Origin: Qipengyuania soli
Lineage (GTDB): Bacteria > Pseudomonadota > Alphaproteobacteria > Sphingomonadales > Sphingomonadaceae
Length of the DNA: 64,000 nucleotides
Assembly: GCF_015529805.1 (NCBI RefSeq)
Contig: NZ_CP064654.1
Location: forward strand, 2,170,001-2,234,000
Reading direction: 5' to 3'
Shown here: piece after piece, positions 47,587 to 55,954 of the stretch
How the letters are laid out: each line of letters begins with the position of its first letter
Numbering within the stretch: position 1 is the stretch's first letter
Notes under the pieces: model-generated
Seen by the model: only the letters and a program-made list of their open reading frames with translations
The model's database searches: none
What the model was told of the DNA's origin: nothing
Program-made: the position numbers and the translations under genes

Positions 47587-48879
47587 ATGAGTTGCCTGAA
47601 GAACGAAAGCGAGCGCACTTCGATTACGGGCACGGGCGGCGCGGACTTCAATGCCGCGGTCGCCATGCAGCCGCGCGTCCCCGATTTCATCGCGCCCGAA
47701 TTCCGCAACGGCGGCCGGGTCAAGAGCAGCGCGGTCCCGCCGACCGGCGTCTATCGCCCGAACAACAATATCCAGACGCCCAACATGACCTCGCCCGAAT
47801 ATGTGCAGATCAGCACGGCGGCGGCGATGACGCTGGGGCTGATGCCCGGCTCGATGCACGGCTGTTCGTGCACCCGCTGCCTCAACCTGCTGCTGACCTA
47901 TCCCGAGGGGTGCCGCGCCAATTGCGCCTATTGCGGCCTTGCCCGCCACCGCGAGGCCGACCGCGACTATGCCGACCGCAACTTCATCCGCGTCGACTGG
48001 CCTGCGGTGCCGATGGCGCAGATCGCCGAGATCGTCGGCCGTGACGGGGCCAAGAGCCCGTTTCACCGCATGTGCATCTCGATGATCACCCACCCCAAGT
48101 CGGACGAGGACACCTTTGCCGTCCTCAAGACCTGGACCGACCACGTCTCTCCCGACGACATCCCGGTTTCGATCCTCTCGAACCCCACGACCATGCAGCG
48201 CGCGGACGTCAAGAAGCTGCACGAGATGGGGTCGGACATCTTCACTGTCGCGCTCGATGCGGCGACGCCGGAAATCTTCGACCGCGTGCGCGGCAAGGGC
48301 GTGCAGAGCCCGCACAACTGGGCGAAGTACTGGGAAATCCTCGAGGATGCGCGCGACATCTTCGGGCCGAAGAAGTTCGGCGCGCACATCATCGTCGGCA
48401 TGGGCGAAACCGAGAGCGAAATCCTGCATCTCGTCCAGAAGCTCGTCGACATGGGCGGTCACAGCCACATGTTCTGCTTCTTCCCCGAGAAGGGCAGCCT
48501 GATGGACCACCTGCCGGCGACCCCGCGCGACCAGTGGCGGCGGGTACAGCTTGCCCGCTACATGATCGACTATTGCGGCGTGCGCGTGGAGCAGATGAAG
48601 TTCGACGAGCATGGCCGCGTGGTCGACTTCGGCCTGCCTTCTGCCGAGGTCGACATGATCATCGACACCGGCATCGCCTTCCGCACCAGCGGTTGCCCGG
48701 GCAAGTTCGCCGAGGACATTTCCGCCTGCGACCGCCCCTATGGCGACAGCCCCGTCTCCGACATCGCCAGCTACCCCTTCCAGCCGGAAGGTGCGCACAT
48801 GAAGAAGATCCGCACCCAGCTGGGCCGGGTCCGTCCGGGCGAGGAATACGAGCCCGGCGAAGAATTCGAGGAACTGTGA
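47587..48879 (+). CDS. Radical SAM lipoyl synthase component (LipS1/LipS2 type, larger)
   Basis: This 430-residue radical SAM protein has the SAM cluster at Cys109, Cys113 and Cys116 in EGCRANCAYCGLARHR. Three extra cysteines just before it (93, 95, 98), and more in SGCPGKFAEDISACDRPYG near the C terminus, are candidates for an auxiliary cluster that gives up sulfur, as in lipoyl synthases. GGGAGAG precedes the ATG. The stop overlaps the ligase start (TGATG). The pair of dissimilar radical SAM genes next to a lipoate ligase is the hallmark of the LipS1/LipS2 route. Confidence 0.84.
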   Translation: MSCLKNESERTSITGTGGADFNAAVAMQPRVPDFIAPEFRNGGRVKSSAVPPTGVYRPNNNIQTPNMTSPEYVQISTAAAMTLGLMPGSMHGCSCTRCLNLLLTYPEGCRANCAYCGLARHREADRDYADRNFIRVDWPAVPMAQIAEIVGRDGAKSPFHRMCISMITHPKSDEDTFAVLKTWTDHVSPDDIPVSILSNPTTMQRADVKKLHEMGSDIFTVALDAATPEIFDRVRGKGVQSPHNWAKYWEILEDARDIFGPKKFGAHIIVGMGETESEILHLVQKLVDMGGHSHMFCFFPEKGSLMDHLPATPRDQWRRVQLARYMIDYCGVRVEQMKFDEHGRVVDFGLPSAEVDMIIDTGIAFRTSGCPGKFAEDISACDRPYGDSPVSDIASYPFQPEGAHMKKIRTQLGRVRPGEEYEPGEEFEEL

Positions 48880-49940
48880 TGGGCGCGAAGTTCAGGGTCG
48901 TCGACACCGGGGTTCGCACGGGCCGCGAGAACATCGCTCTCGACAAGGCGCTGATCGAGGCGCGGCTGGCAGGCGACATCGGCGACACGATCCGCTTCAT
49001 CCAGTTCGAACCCTGCGCGCTGGTCGGCCGTCACCAGGACCTGGCGCAGGAGCTCAACCTCGACGCGTGCGCCGCGCGCGGCGTGCAGACCGTTCGCAGG
49101 ATGACCGGCGGCGGGGCGATCTTCATGGACGGCGGCCAGCTCGGCTGGGCGCTGGTTTGCGACAAGCGCGTGTTCGGGCAGGTCACCCTCCCCGATGTCA
49201 CGAGGCTCATCTGCGAAGGCATTGCCGCAGGGCTGTCGAAGCTCGGTGTCGATGCCCGCTTCCGTCCGCGCAACGATATCGAGATCGAGGGACGCAAGGT
49301 TTCCGGCACCGGTGGCTTCTTCGACGGCAATATCCTCATCTTCCAGGGCACGGTCATCCTCGACCTCGACCCGGCTGCGATGATGGCGGTGCTGAACGTC
49401 CCGCAAGCGAAGCTGGAAAAGCGTCAGCTGGCCGATGCCGGCGCGCGCGTGACCTCGCTCAAGGCGGAATTGGGCGAGATGCCTTCGCTCAACAGGGTGA
49501 AGATGCTGCTCATCGAGGGGCTCGAGGAAACGCTCGGCATCGAGACTTTTGCCGAGGAACTGACCGAGGGCGAACAGACCCGCGCCAACATCGCCTATGC
49601 CGAGGAAATCGGGACGCAGGAGTTCGTCGAGGAAATCTGCAACCCTGCGCGCGAGAAGGACGTGCTCACCGGCCAGAATCCCGCGCGCAACCTGACCGCC
49701 TATGTGCGGGTCGACGGCAACCAGGACAGCCGCATCCGCGAGGTCCTGTTCGTCGGCGACGTCTTCGTCACCCCGCCCCGCGCCCTGCTCGACCTGGAAT
49801 CGCACCTCCGCGGAACGCAGCTCGAAGATGTCGAGCGCAAGACCGCGGAATTCTTCGAGGGTTCGGGCATCTCCATGCTCGGGCTGGAACCGCGCGACTT
49901 CGCTGCCGCGGTGATGGACGCAGCCTGCCAGCCAGCGTGA
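48879..49940 (+). CDS. Lipoate-protein ligase of the sHdr-linked type (sLpl(AB)-like)
   Basis: This 353-residue ligase attaches lipoate or octanoate to a target lysine. The N-terminal catalytic half has FEPCALVGRHQD, RRMTGGGAIFMDGGQLGWAL, and RNDIEIEGRKVSGTGGFF with the catalytic lysine region. The C-terminal half (about residue 230 on) contains the accessory domain found in LplA/LplB. It overlaps the radical SAM stop and its own stop overlaps the next start, giving tight coupling. The target is most likely the LbpA encoded 7.4 kb downstream. Confidence 0.87.
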   Translation: MGAKFRVVDTGVRTGRENIALDKALIEARLAGDIGDTIRFIQFEPCALVGRHQDLAQELNLDACAARGVQTVRRMTGGGAIFMDGGQLGWALVCDKRVFGQVTLPDVTRLICEGIAAGLSKLGVDARFRPRNDIEIEGRKVSGTGGFFDGNILIFQGTVILDLDPAAMMAVLNVPQAKLEKRQLADAGARVTSLKAELGEMPSLNRVKMLLIEGLEETLGIETFAEELTEGEQTRANIAYAEEIGTQEFVEEICNPAREKDVLTGQNPARNLTAYVRVDGNQDSRIREVLFVGDVFVTPPRALLDLESHLRGTQLEDVERKTAEFFEGSGISMLGLEPRDFAAAVMDAACQPA

Positions 49941-50635
49941 AGCAGCTAACCGTCATCCAGCATACTTCGGCCGATTACCTCGGCCTGATCGAGGACCACC
50001 TCGAAGGGCGGCAGATCCGCTTCCATTACCATCGCCCATTCACCGAGGCGGGGAAGGTCCCGCAATTCGCGCAGGTCGGTGACGGGCTGATCCTGCTCGG
50101 CGGGGGTCCTTGGGGAAGCGCGGGGGTGCGCGACGTACCAACGCTAGCCGAAGAAGTCGCGCTTGCGCGGGCCTGCTACATGAGCGGCGTGCCGATGATC
50201 GGCATCGGCCTGGGCGCGCAGATCGTGGCGCTGGCCTGCGATGGATCGGTCGAGGAAGCGCCGCTGACTTTCACTGCGGAGGAGGCCGTCCGAGTCGCGG
50301 ATGACGCATTGGCGGGGTTCATGCCCGAACGCTGGCTCAACCCTGTCTACATGCGCGACCGCCCGGTGCCGCCGTCCTTTGCGCAGACCTTGGCAATCGA
50401 TCCGGAGGGGCGCCCTTCAGCCTTCCAGGTCGGCACGAACATTTTCGGCTTCACGGGCCACCCCGGCTTCAAGCGCGCCATGGCCGAAGACCTCATCATG
50501 GAGTTCGAGGAAGTCCCCGAAAAGCCCGGCGCGGCGCTCGATGCCCTGGGCATGCGCAAGAACGACATCGCCGACGCGCTGGTCCCGATGATGACGGGAA
50601 TCGTGCAGCTGACCGGCTGGATGGATGCGGGTTGA
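49937..50635 (+). CDS. Class I glutamine amidotransferase-like protein lacking the nucleophile
   Basis: This 232-residue protein has the class I amidotransferase fold: LILLGGGPWG, the nucleophile elbow GIGLGAQIVALA and a late FTGHPGFKRAM. In active enzymes the elbow carries Cys and the HP pair is followed by Glu. Here Gly91 and Gly177 take those positions, so glutaminase activity is not expected. It starts with GTG in a GTGA overlap with the lipoate ligase, so the two are made together. A partner or ligand-binding role in lipoate assembly or LbpA handling is possible but unproven. Confidence 0.82.
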   Translation: MKQLTVIQHTSADYLGLIEDHLEGRQIRFHYHRPFTEAGKVPQFAQVGDGLILLGGGPWGSAGVRDVPTLAEEVALARACYMSGVPMIGIGLGAQIVALACDGSVEEAPLTFTAEEAVRVADDALAGFMPERWLNPVYMRDRPVPPSFAQTLAIDPEGRPSAFQVGTNIFGFTGHPGFKRAMAEDLIMEFEEVPEKPGAALDALGMRKNDIADALVPMMTGIVQLTGWMDAG

Positions 50636-50662
50636 AAAGAAGCGGGTCCCTGCCCTTGCTTA

Positions 50663-50678
50663 ATTAGTATATTCTAAT
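50663..50678. promoter_or_regulatory. ATTAG-N6-CTAAT palindrome before the hdr operon
   Basis: ATTAG (50663-50667), six bases, CTAAT (50674-50678) forms a perfect five-base inverted repeat in a short AT-rich island. It lies 52 bases before the dsrE3B ATG and 27 bases after the amidotransferase-like stop. It marks a separate promoter for dsrE3B-hdr-lbpA. Confidence 0.6.
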
Positions 50679-50730
50679 ATGATTGAGTCGCACGACCCCG
50701 GAATACGGGGCGGCAATGCGGAGAGAGAAC

Positions 50731-51111
50731 ATGGCCGACAAGCTCGTCATCATCATGGCGAACACCGATCCCGCCAACGGCGAGGAACTGGGTGCCCCCA
50801 TCTTCCAGGCCACCGTGGCCGCGGCCATGGAATACGAGGTCGAGGTCATCTGCACCGCCACCTCGGGCAAGCTGATGAAGAAGGGCGTCGCCGAAAAGCT
50901 GGTCGTGAAGCCCGGTTCGCCGAAGACGGTCTACGACTTCATCAAGGATGCGCACGACGCGGGGGTGAAGTTCATGTGCTGCTCCCCCAACCTCGACCTG
51001 TTCGACATGACCAAGGACGATCTTATCCCCGAGTGCTCCGACATCGTCGGGGGCGCCTACCTGATCGAACAGATCATGGAGGAAGACGACACCAAGGTGC
51101 TGACCTACTGA
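50731..51111 (+). CDS. dsrE3B: DsrE3B-type sulfur carrier
   Basis: This 126-residue DsrE-family protein has LVIIMANTDPANGEELGAPIF and an adjacent cysteine pair Cys83-Cys84 in FMCCSPNLDLF. The pair aligns with the single reactive Cys of DsrE3A (shared LDLF context). Cys41 and Cys102 are also present. It probably hands sulfur to or from the sHdr complex. GGAGAG sets the ATG at 50731. It heads the hdr operon and lies ten bases before shdrC1. Confidence 0.87.
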   Translation: MADKLVIIMANTDPANGEELGAPIFQATVAAAMEYEVEVICTATSGKLMKKGVAEKLVVKPGSPKTVYDFIKDAHDAGVKFMCCSPNLDLFDMTKDDLIPECSDIVGGAYLIEQIMEEDDTKVLTY

Positions 51112-51121
51112 GGACGGGACG

Positions 51122-51886
51122 ATGGGCGCGATAGACACCTCCACCCGTGTCGAGAAATACATCGGCGACCCCGTAGAGGGAACGCAGGAAGTTCCCCGCG
51201 CCAAGCTCGAGAAGATCTTCAACGACATCCAGTCGGACCTGCGCTTCGACCACGAGCTCAACGGCTGCCTCAATTGCGGCATCTGCACCGCAACCTGCCC
51301 CGCCGCGCACTATTACGACTTCAGCCCGCGCGAGATCGTCCAGCTGCTGTGGACCGAGAATCTCGAGGGGATCTACGACGCGATGCAGGAGAAGATCTGG
51401 TCGTGCGCCCAGTGCTACACCTGTGCGGCGCGCTGCCCCTTCGGCAATTCGCCCGGAGGCCTGGTGATGCTGATGCGCGAGGCGGCGATCAAGCACGGCA
51501 TGGAAAGCGCCAAGAGCGTGCTGCGTCCCTTCAGCCGCGTCATGCTCAAGCTGATCTCGACCGGCAACCAGCTGTCGCCCGACATGATCAACCCCGACCA
51601 TTTCGGTGACTGGGGTCCGAACATCTCGAAGATCGATGCGCCGCTGCAGGTGCTGCGCCGGGCCATCCCTATGCCCACGCTCAACACCATCAAGACTGCG
51701 TGGGAGACCAATCTCAAGACCTCGGTCGAACTCTACACGATCTGGGAGGAGAGCGGCGTTCTCGACCAGCTGGAGACCATCGACGAGAACCTTTTCGACG
51801 TGATCGAGGACATCATGGACGAGAAGCGGGACGAGTGGGACGAGTTCCTCGAGGACATGGAAGACGACGATGACGACGATGATTGA
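51122..51886 (+). CDS. shdrC1: sHdrC1, iron-sulfur subunit of the sulfur-oxidising Hdr-like complex
   Basis: This 254-residue HdrC-type protein has two cubane cluster motifs, Cys49-Cys52-Cys55-Cys59 and Cys95-Cys98-Cys101-Cys105. It would pass electrons between sHdrA and sHdrB1. The C-terminal 40 residues are helical and very acidic, ending with seven Asp in a row, an unusual tail. It is in the standard order C1-B1-A-hyp-C2-B2 of sHdr clusters and lies 11 bases before shdrB1. Confidence 0.93.
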   Translation: MGAIDTSTRVEKYIGDPVEGTQEVPRAKLEKIFNDIQSDLRFDHELNGCLNCGICTATCPAAHYYDFSPREIVQLLWTENLEGIYDAMQEKIWSCAQCYTCAARCPFGNSPGGLVMLMREAAIKHGMESAKSVLRPFSRVMLKLISTGNQLSPDMINPDHFGDWGPNISKIDAPLQVLRRAIPMPTLNTIKTAWETNLKTSVELYTIWEESGVLDQLETIDENLFDVIEDIMDEKRDEWDEFLEDMEDDDDDDD

Positions 51887-51897
51887 GGACAGGGCCC

Positions 51898-53286
51898 ATG
51901 TCTGACCCGACACCTACCGACGGCGAACGCTTCACCGGCCACGGCGCCGAATGGCGCGACAGCAACCTGTCCGCCGCCGACGCCGCGCAGGCGACTAGCT
52001 GGGTCGAACAGAAGATCGACAAGCGCTCGATGCTCACCAACAAGGACCGCGTCCACGACATCCGTGACGCCATGTGGGAGCTGGAGAAAGACGGCCAGAT
52101 CAAGGTCCACCGCGTCGAAGACCAGCACGCCCCGCGCATCGCCAAGACGCTTTACGGCTGGGAAAAGAAGATCCCGACCCGCCAGCTGTGGCACCACAAG
52201 AGCTGCGGCCAGTGCGGCAACATCCCGGGCTATCCCACGGCGCTGCTGTGGATGATGAACGAGATGGACATCCCCTATCTCGACGAGACCGACCAGACGA
52301 GCTGCACCGCCTGGAACTACCATGGTTCCGGCATCGGCAATATCGTCAGCCTTGCCGCGGTTTTCCTGCGCAACTTCCACCAGGCCTATGTCTCGGCCAA
52401 GGCGGAGGGGCTGCCCGAGGGCTATTACTATCCGCTGGTCCACTGCGGCACCTCCTTCGGCAATTACAAGGAGGTGCGCGAGTACCTGCTGCTTTCCGCA
52501 TCGCTGCGCGAGAAGGTCACCAAGATCCTCGGCAAGCTCGACCGGCTGGTCGACGGGAAGCTGCTGATCCCCGAAGAGATCGTCCATTATTCCGAGTGGG
52601 TCCACGCCATGCGCAAGGACATCGCCGCGCGGCAGGTGTTCGATGTCTCGAACGTGCGCGCCACGATCCACCCGGCGTGCCACGTCTACAAGATGATCCC
52701 GCAGGACGTGATCTACGACGACGAGGTGCTCGACGGGAACCGCGTCGCGGTCTCGACCGGCATCATCCAGGACCTCGGCGCACAGGTGATCGACTATTCG
52801 ACCTGGTACGACTGCTGCGGCTTCGGCTTCCGCCACATCATTTCCGAGCGCGAGTTCACCCGCAGCTTTGCCATCGACCGCAAGATCAAGGTCGCGGTCG
52901 ACGAGGCGCATTCGGACGTGATGATCGGCCATGACACCGGCTGCATCACCACGCTCGACAAGAACCAGTGGATCGCCAAGGCGGACGAGCGCAACGCGGG
53001 CAAGGACTACTCGCTGCCGGTGATCGCCGACATCCAGTTCGCCGCGCTCGCCTGCGGTGCGCACCCCTACAAGATCGTCCAGTCGCACTGGCACGCTTCG
53101 CCGATGGAGCGCCTGTTTGAGAAGATGGGCATCGACTGGCAGGCGCGCGAGGCCGAGTTCAAGGAATACCTGGAGCAGGTGAAAGCGGGCAAGCAGGACA
53201 ACCTCTACGACCCGCGCCGCCGCATCACCGGCGGCCCCGGCTACATCCCGCCCGAGAAACGCAAAGCAATCGAGGCACGTCCGTAA
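51898..53286 (+). CDS. shdrB1: sHdrB1, catalytic-type subunit of the Hdr-like complex
   Basis: This 462-residue HdrB-type protein is expected to hold the unusual cluster at which disulfide or persulfide chemistry occurs. Visible cysteines are Cys103 and Cys106 (KSCGQCGN), Cys136, Cys183, Cys261 and the CC pair 306-307 (YDCCGFGFRH), followed by HDTGC. The long N-terminal extension of about 90 residues before the first Cys is typical of sHdrB1. The ATG at 51898 follows an AGG-rich site. Its stop overlaps the shdrA start region. Confidence 0.92.
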   Translation: MSDPTPTDGERFTGHGAEWRDSNLSAADAAQATSWVEQKIDKRSMLTNKDRVHDIRDAMWELEKDGQIKVHRVEDQHAPRIAKTLYGWEKKIPTRQLWHHKSCGQCGNIPGYPTALLWMMNEMDIPYLDETDQTSCTAWNYHGSGIGNIVSLAAVFLRNFHQAYVSAKAEGLPEGYYYPLVHCGTSFGNYKEVREYLLLSASLREKVTKILGKLDRLVDGKLLIPEEIVHYSEWVHAMRKDIAARQVFDVSNVRATIHPACHVYKMIPQDVIYDDEVLDGNRVAVSTGIIQDLGAQVIDYSTWYDCCGFGFRHIISEREFTRSFAIDRKIKVAVDEAHSDVMIGHDTGCITTLDKNQWIAKADERNAGKDYSLPVIADIQFAALACGAHPYKIVQSHWHASPMERLFEKMGIDWQAREAEFKEYLEQVKAGKQDNLYDPRRRITGGPGYIPPEKRKAIEARP

Positions 53287-54332
53287 TGAGCAAGCCCATC
53301 CTCGTTGTCGGCGGTGGTCCCGCCGGTCTCGCAGCCGCCCATTCGCTCGCCATCGCCGGGCAGCAGGTGGTGATCGTCGACAAAGCCGACCGCCTTGGTG
53401 GCGCGCCGATCCTCTCGGGCTACGCCAAGCTCGCGCCGACTTTCGAGTGGGCGACGGACGCCATCGGCCCGATGGTCACCCGCGTGGCCGAGAGCCCGGC
53501 AGTGACGGTCCACCTCAACGCGACTGTCAGCGACTTCTCGGGCGAACCGGGCGCCTTCACCGCAAAGCTTTCAACAGGGGAAAGCGTGGACTGCGCCGCG
53601 GCCATGCTGTGCACCGGCTTCACCCACTTCGACAGCATCAACAAGCCCGAATGGGGCTTCGGCACCTTCCCCGACGTGGTCACCACCACGCAGGTCGAAC
53701 AGATGATCTCCTCAGGCAAGGGCATCCGCCGCCCCAGCAATGGCGAGCCGCCCAAGCGCGTGGCGATCCTGCTCTGCGTCGGCAGCCGCGACCGCCAGAT
53801 CGGGCGCGAATGGTGCTCCAAGATCTGCTGCACCGTCTCGGCCAAGATGGGCATGGAAATCCGCGAGGAACTGCCCGACTGCCACGTCTACATCTACTAC
53901 ATGGATATCCGGACCTTCGGACTCTACGAGGAAATCTACTGGCGCAGCCAGGAAGAGCACAAGGTCAAGTACATCAAGGCGCGCATCGCCGAGGTCACCA
54001 GCGATGGCGACAAGGTCATCGTCAAGGGCGAGGACACTCTGGTCAAACGCCCGATCACCATCCCCTTCGACATGGTCGTCCACGCCATCGGCATGGATCC
54101 CAATGTCGACAACATGCTGATTTCCAGCATTTTCGGGGTCGAACTGCATCACTGGGGCTACATCAAGCGGCAGAACAACTACGGGATCGTGGGCGCTACC
54201 AATCGCCCGGGCGTGTTCGTCGCGGGTGCGGCCACCGGGCCGGAGACGATCGACGATTCCATCGCGCAGGGCACGGCTGCCGCAATGTCGCTGCTGACCT
54301 CGCTCGCCCCCCAGATGGAGGCTGCTGAATAG
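53286..54332 (+). CDS. shdrA: sHdrA, FAD subunit of the Hdr-like complex
   Basis: This 348-residue flavoprotein has an N-terminal FAD site LVVGGGPAGLAAAHSL and the HdrA-type cluster cysteines Cys164, Cys177, Cys181 and Cys182 (CVGSRDRQ ... WCSKICC). A second dinucleotide region with VFVAGAATGPETIDDSIAQG follows. At this length it is the short sHdrA form, without the extra ferredoxin domains of methanogen HdrA. It probably passes electrons from sulfur oxidation to NAD+ (inference from the family). Confidence 0.94.
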   Translation: MSKPILVVGGGPAGLAAAHSLAIAGQQVVIVDKADRLGGAPILSGYAKLAPTFEWATDAIGPMVTRVAESPAVTVHLNATVSDFSGEPGAFTAKLSTGESVDCAAAMLCTGFTHFDSINKPEWGFGTFPDVVTTTQVEQMISSGKGIRRPSNGEPPKRVAILLCVGSRDRQIGREWCSKICCTVSAKMGMEIREELPDCHVYIYYMDIRTFGLYEEIYWRSQEEHKVKYIKARIAEVTSDGDKVIVKGEDTLVKRPITIPFDMVVHAIGMDPNVDNMLISSIFGVELHHWGYIKRQNNYGIVGATNRPGVFVAGAATGPETIDDSIAQGTAAAMSLLTSLAPQMEAAE

Positions 54333-54336
54333 GATC

Positions 54337-55203
54337 ATGGGCGCACGGGCCAACCCTTCTGCCTACTACCCCGGCGAGATCGATCTCGCCGTGCGGCTCG
54401 ACCTCGATGGCGAGCGGCTGGGCCAGGCATTGTCGGGAATGCTTGCGTCGGCCGAAGCGCATGGCGGGATCGAGAAGATCGTCGAAGCGCTCAATCTCAA
54501 GACCGAACTTTTCGCCGATGCCTTCGCCGACGGCGCGAAGGACCTGACGCCGGAGAACTTCCTCAAGCTGCTGATGTTCATGCCGACCGTGCGCCGCCGG
54601 GTGGGCGACTACCTCGAGGGTGCCAACTTCCTGCACATGAAGCAGGCTATCGGCGAGCTCCTTGCAGAAGGCGACACCGACGAGCGCATCGCGCGCTTCA
54701 CCGCCGCCTTTCCCGCCAGCAAGCGCCACCGCTGGGTGCGCGACCTTGCCTGCGAGATCCTCCACAATTCGCGCCGCGAACTCTACCCGCTGATGACCCG
54801 CTGGGTCTGGGACCACAAGGCGAACTCGGGCGTGCTGCGCGAAATCTGGTTCGCCGACGATGTCGACAACATGCTGATCGACGTGGCCGACAACTACGCG
54901 ACCTTCCTCAAGCTGCGCGAGGAACTGGCCGGCTACCTGACCGACAATGGCGTGTTTCGCGATGTGCCCTGCTACGTCGATCTGGTCTGCGCGCAGGTCT
55001 ATGCCGGTTATATCGCCAGTCAGGGCGGAGCTTTCCTCAAGGCCGATTTCGCGTCCGAGCAGGACAGCTTCCTGTTCGTCCTGCGCCTGCTTGGCCTCGA
55101 CGGCGTGCAGGCCAAGGCCGCCGATGTCTCGGCCCGCGAGGATGACGATGCGATCGATCTGTCCGACATCATGACGACCTCCCGACTGATGGGGAACGCC
55201 TGA
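54337..55203 (+). CDS. Conserved hypothetical protein of sHdr clusters (Hyp)
   Basis: This 288-residue protein between shdrA and shdrC2 matches in position and size the hypothetical protein always found there in sHdr loci. It is helix-rich and soluble-looking, with only two cysteines at DVPCYVDLVCAQV and no recognised cofactor motif. The N-terminal ANPSAYYPGEIDLAVRLDLD and the segment NFLKLLMFMPTVRRRVGDYL stand out. Gaps of four and one bases to its neighbours show co-expression. A structural or assembly role is likely, but the function is not known. Confidence 0.85.
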   Translation: MGARANPSAYYPGEIDLAVRLDLDGERLGQALSGMLASAEAHGGIEKIVEALNLKTELFADAFADGAKDLTPENFLKLLMFMPTVRRRVGDYLEGANFLHMKQAIGELLAEGDTDERIARFTAAFPASKRHRWVRDLACEILHNSRRELYPLMTRWVWDHKANSGVLREIWFADDVDNMLIDVADNYATFLKLREELAGYLTDNGVFRDVPCYVDLVCAQVYAGYIASQGGAFLKADFASEQDSFLFVLRLLGLDGVQAKAADVSAREDDDAIDLSDIMTTSRLMGNA

Positions 55204-55204
55204 C

Positions 55205-55945
55205 ATGCCCATCCACGAAAAGAGCCTGATCCGCCCGGAAAACCTCTCGACCCACGACAATCTCGTGATCGACGGAGTGGACGTGTCGGGCGATTTCTCG
55301 ACCTTCATCCGCAGCCGCGTGGTCACCGACTACAACGAGGATTTGCAGGACGAGATCGCCGCCATGCCGGGCGGCGAATACATCCACCGCTGCTGGCAAT
55401 GCGGCTCCTGCACCAACAGCTGCACGGTCAATGCGGAGAACCCGGACTTCAACCCGCGCTACTGGATCTACCTCATCCGCATGGGGATGGAGAGCGAGCT
55501 GCTGCGCGACAAGGACATCATCTGGCAGTGCGTCAGCTGCAACAAGTGCACCAGCGCCTGCCCGCGCGACGTCGTGCCCGAAGGGGTGATGAAGGCGACC
55601 GCGCACTGGCTCGAGATGAAGGGGCACACGCCGAAGTCGAACTCACTGATCTTTGACGAGATATTCACCGACCAGGTGGTCGAATATGGCCGTATCGAGG
55701 ACGGCCGGGTTCTCATGGAATTCATGAAGAAGACCGACCAGCCGCTGCTGCAGGACTGGCTGGTCGATCTCGTCAAGAAGCTGGTCAGCGGCCTGCCGCT
55801 CAAGGCGCTCAGCAAGATGGGCTGGTCGACGCTGTTCCACCCCAAGACTTCAGACTGGTCGAAGGCGCGCGATGCCCTTCGCGAACACATTGCCGAAGAA
55901 AAGGCCAAGCAGCACGCAGCGCTGGGCATGGACCCGGCCGAGTAG
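55205..55945 (+). CDS. shdrC2: sHdrC2, iron-sulfur subunit of the Hdr-like complex
   Basis: This second HdrC-type subunit has 246 residues and two cluster motifs: Cys63-Cys66-Cys69-Cys73 (CWQCGSCTNSC) and Cys109-Cys112-Cys115-Cys119 (CVSCNKCTSACP). It pairs with sHdrB2. It lacks the acidic tail of sHdrC1 and ends instead with a mixed-charge helix. It lies one base after hyp and nine before shdrB2. Confidence 0.93.
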   Translation: MPIHEKSLIRPENLSTHDNLVIDGVDVSGDFSTFIRSRVVTDYNEDLQDEIAAMPGGEYIHRCWQCGSCTNSCTVNAENPDFNPRYWIYLIRMGMESELLRDKDIIWQCVSCNKCTSACPRDVVPEGVMKATAHWLEMKGHTPKSNSLIFDEIFTDQVVEYGRIEDGRVLMEFMKKTDQPLLQDWLVDLVKKLVSGLPLKALSKMGWSTLFHPKTSDWSKARDALREHIAEEKAKQHAALGMDPAE

Positions 55946-55954
55946 GATCGAGAG

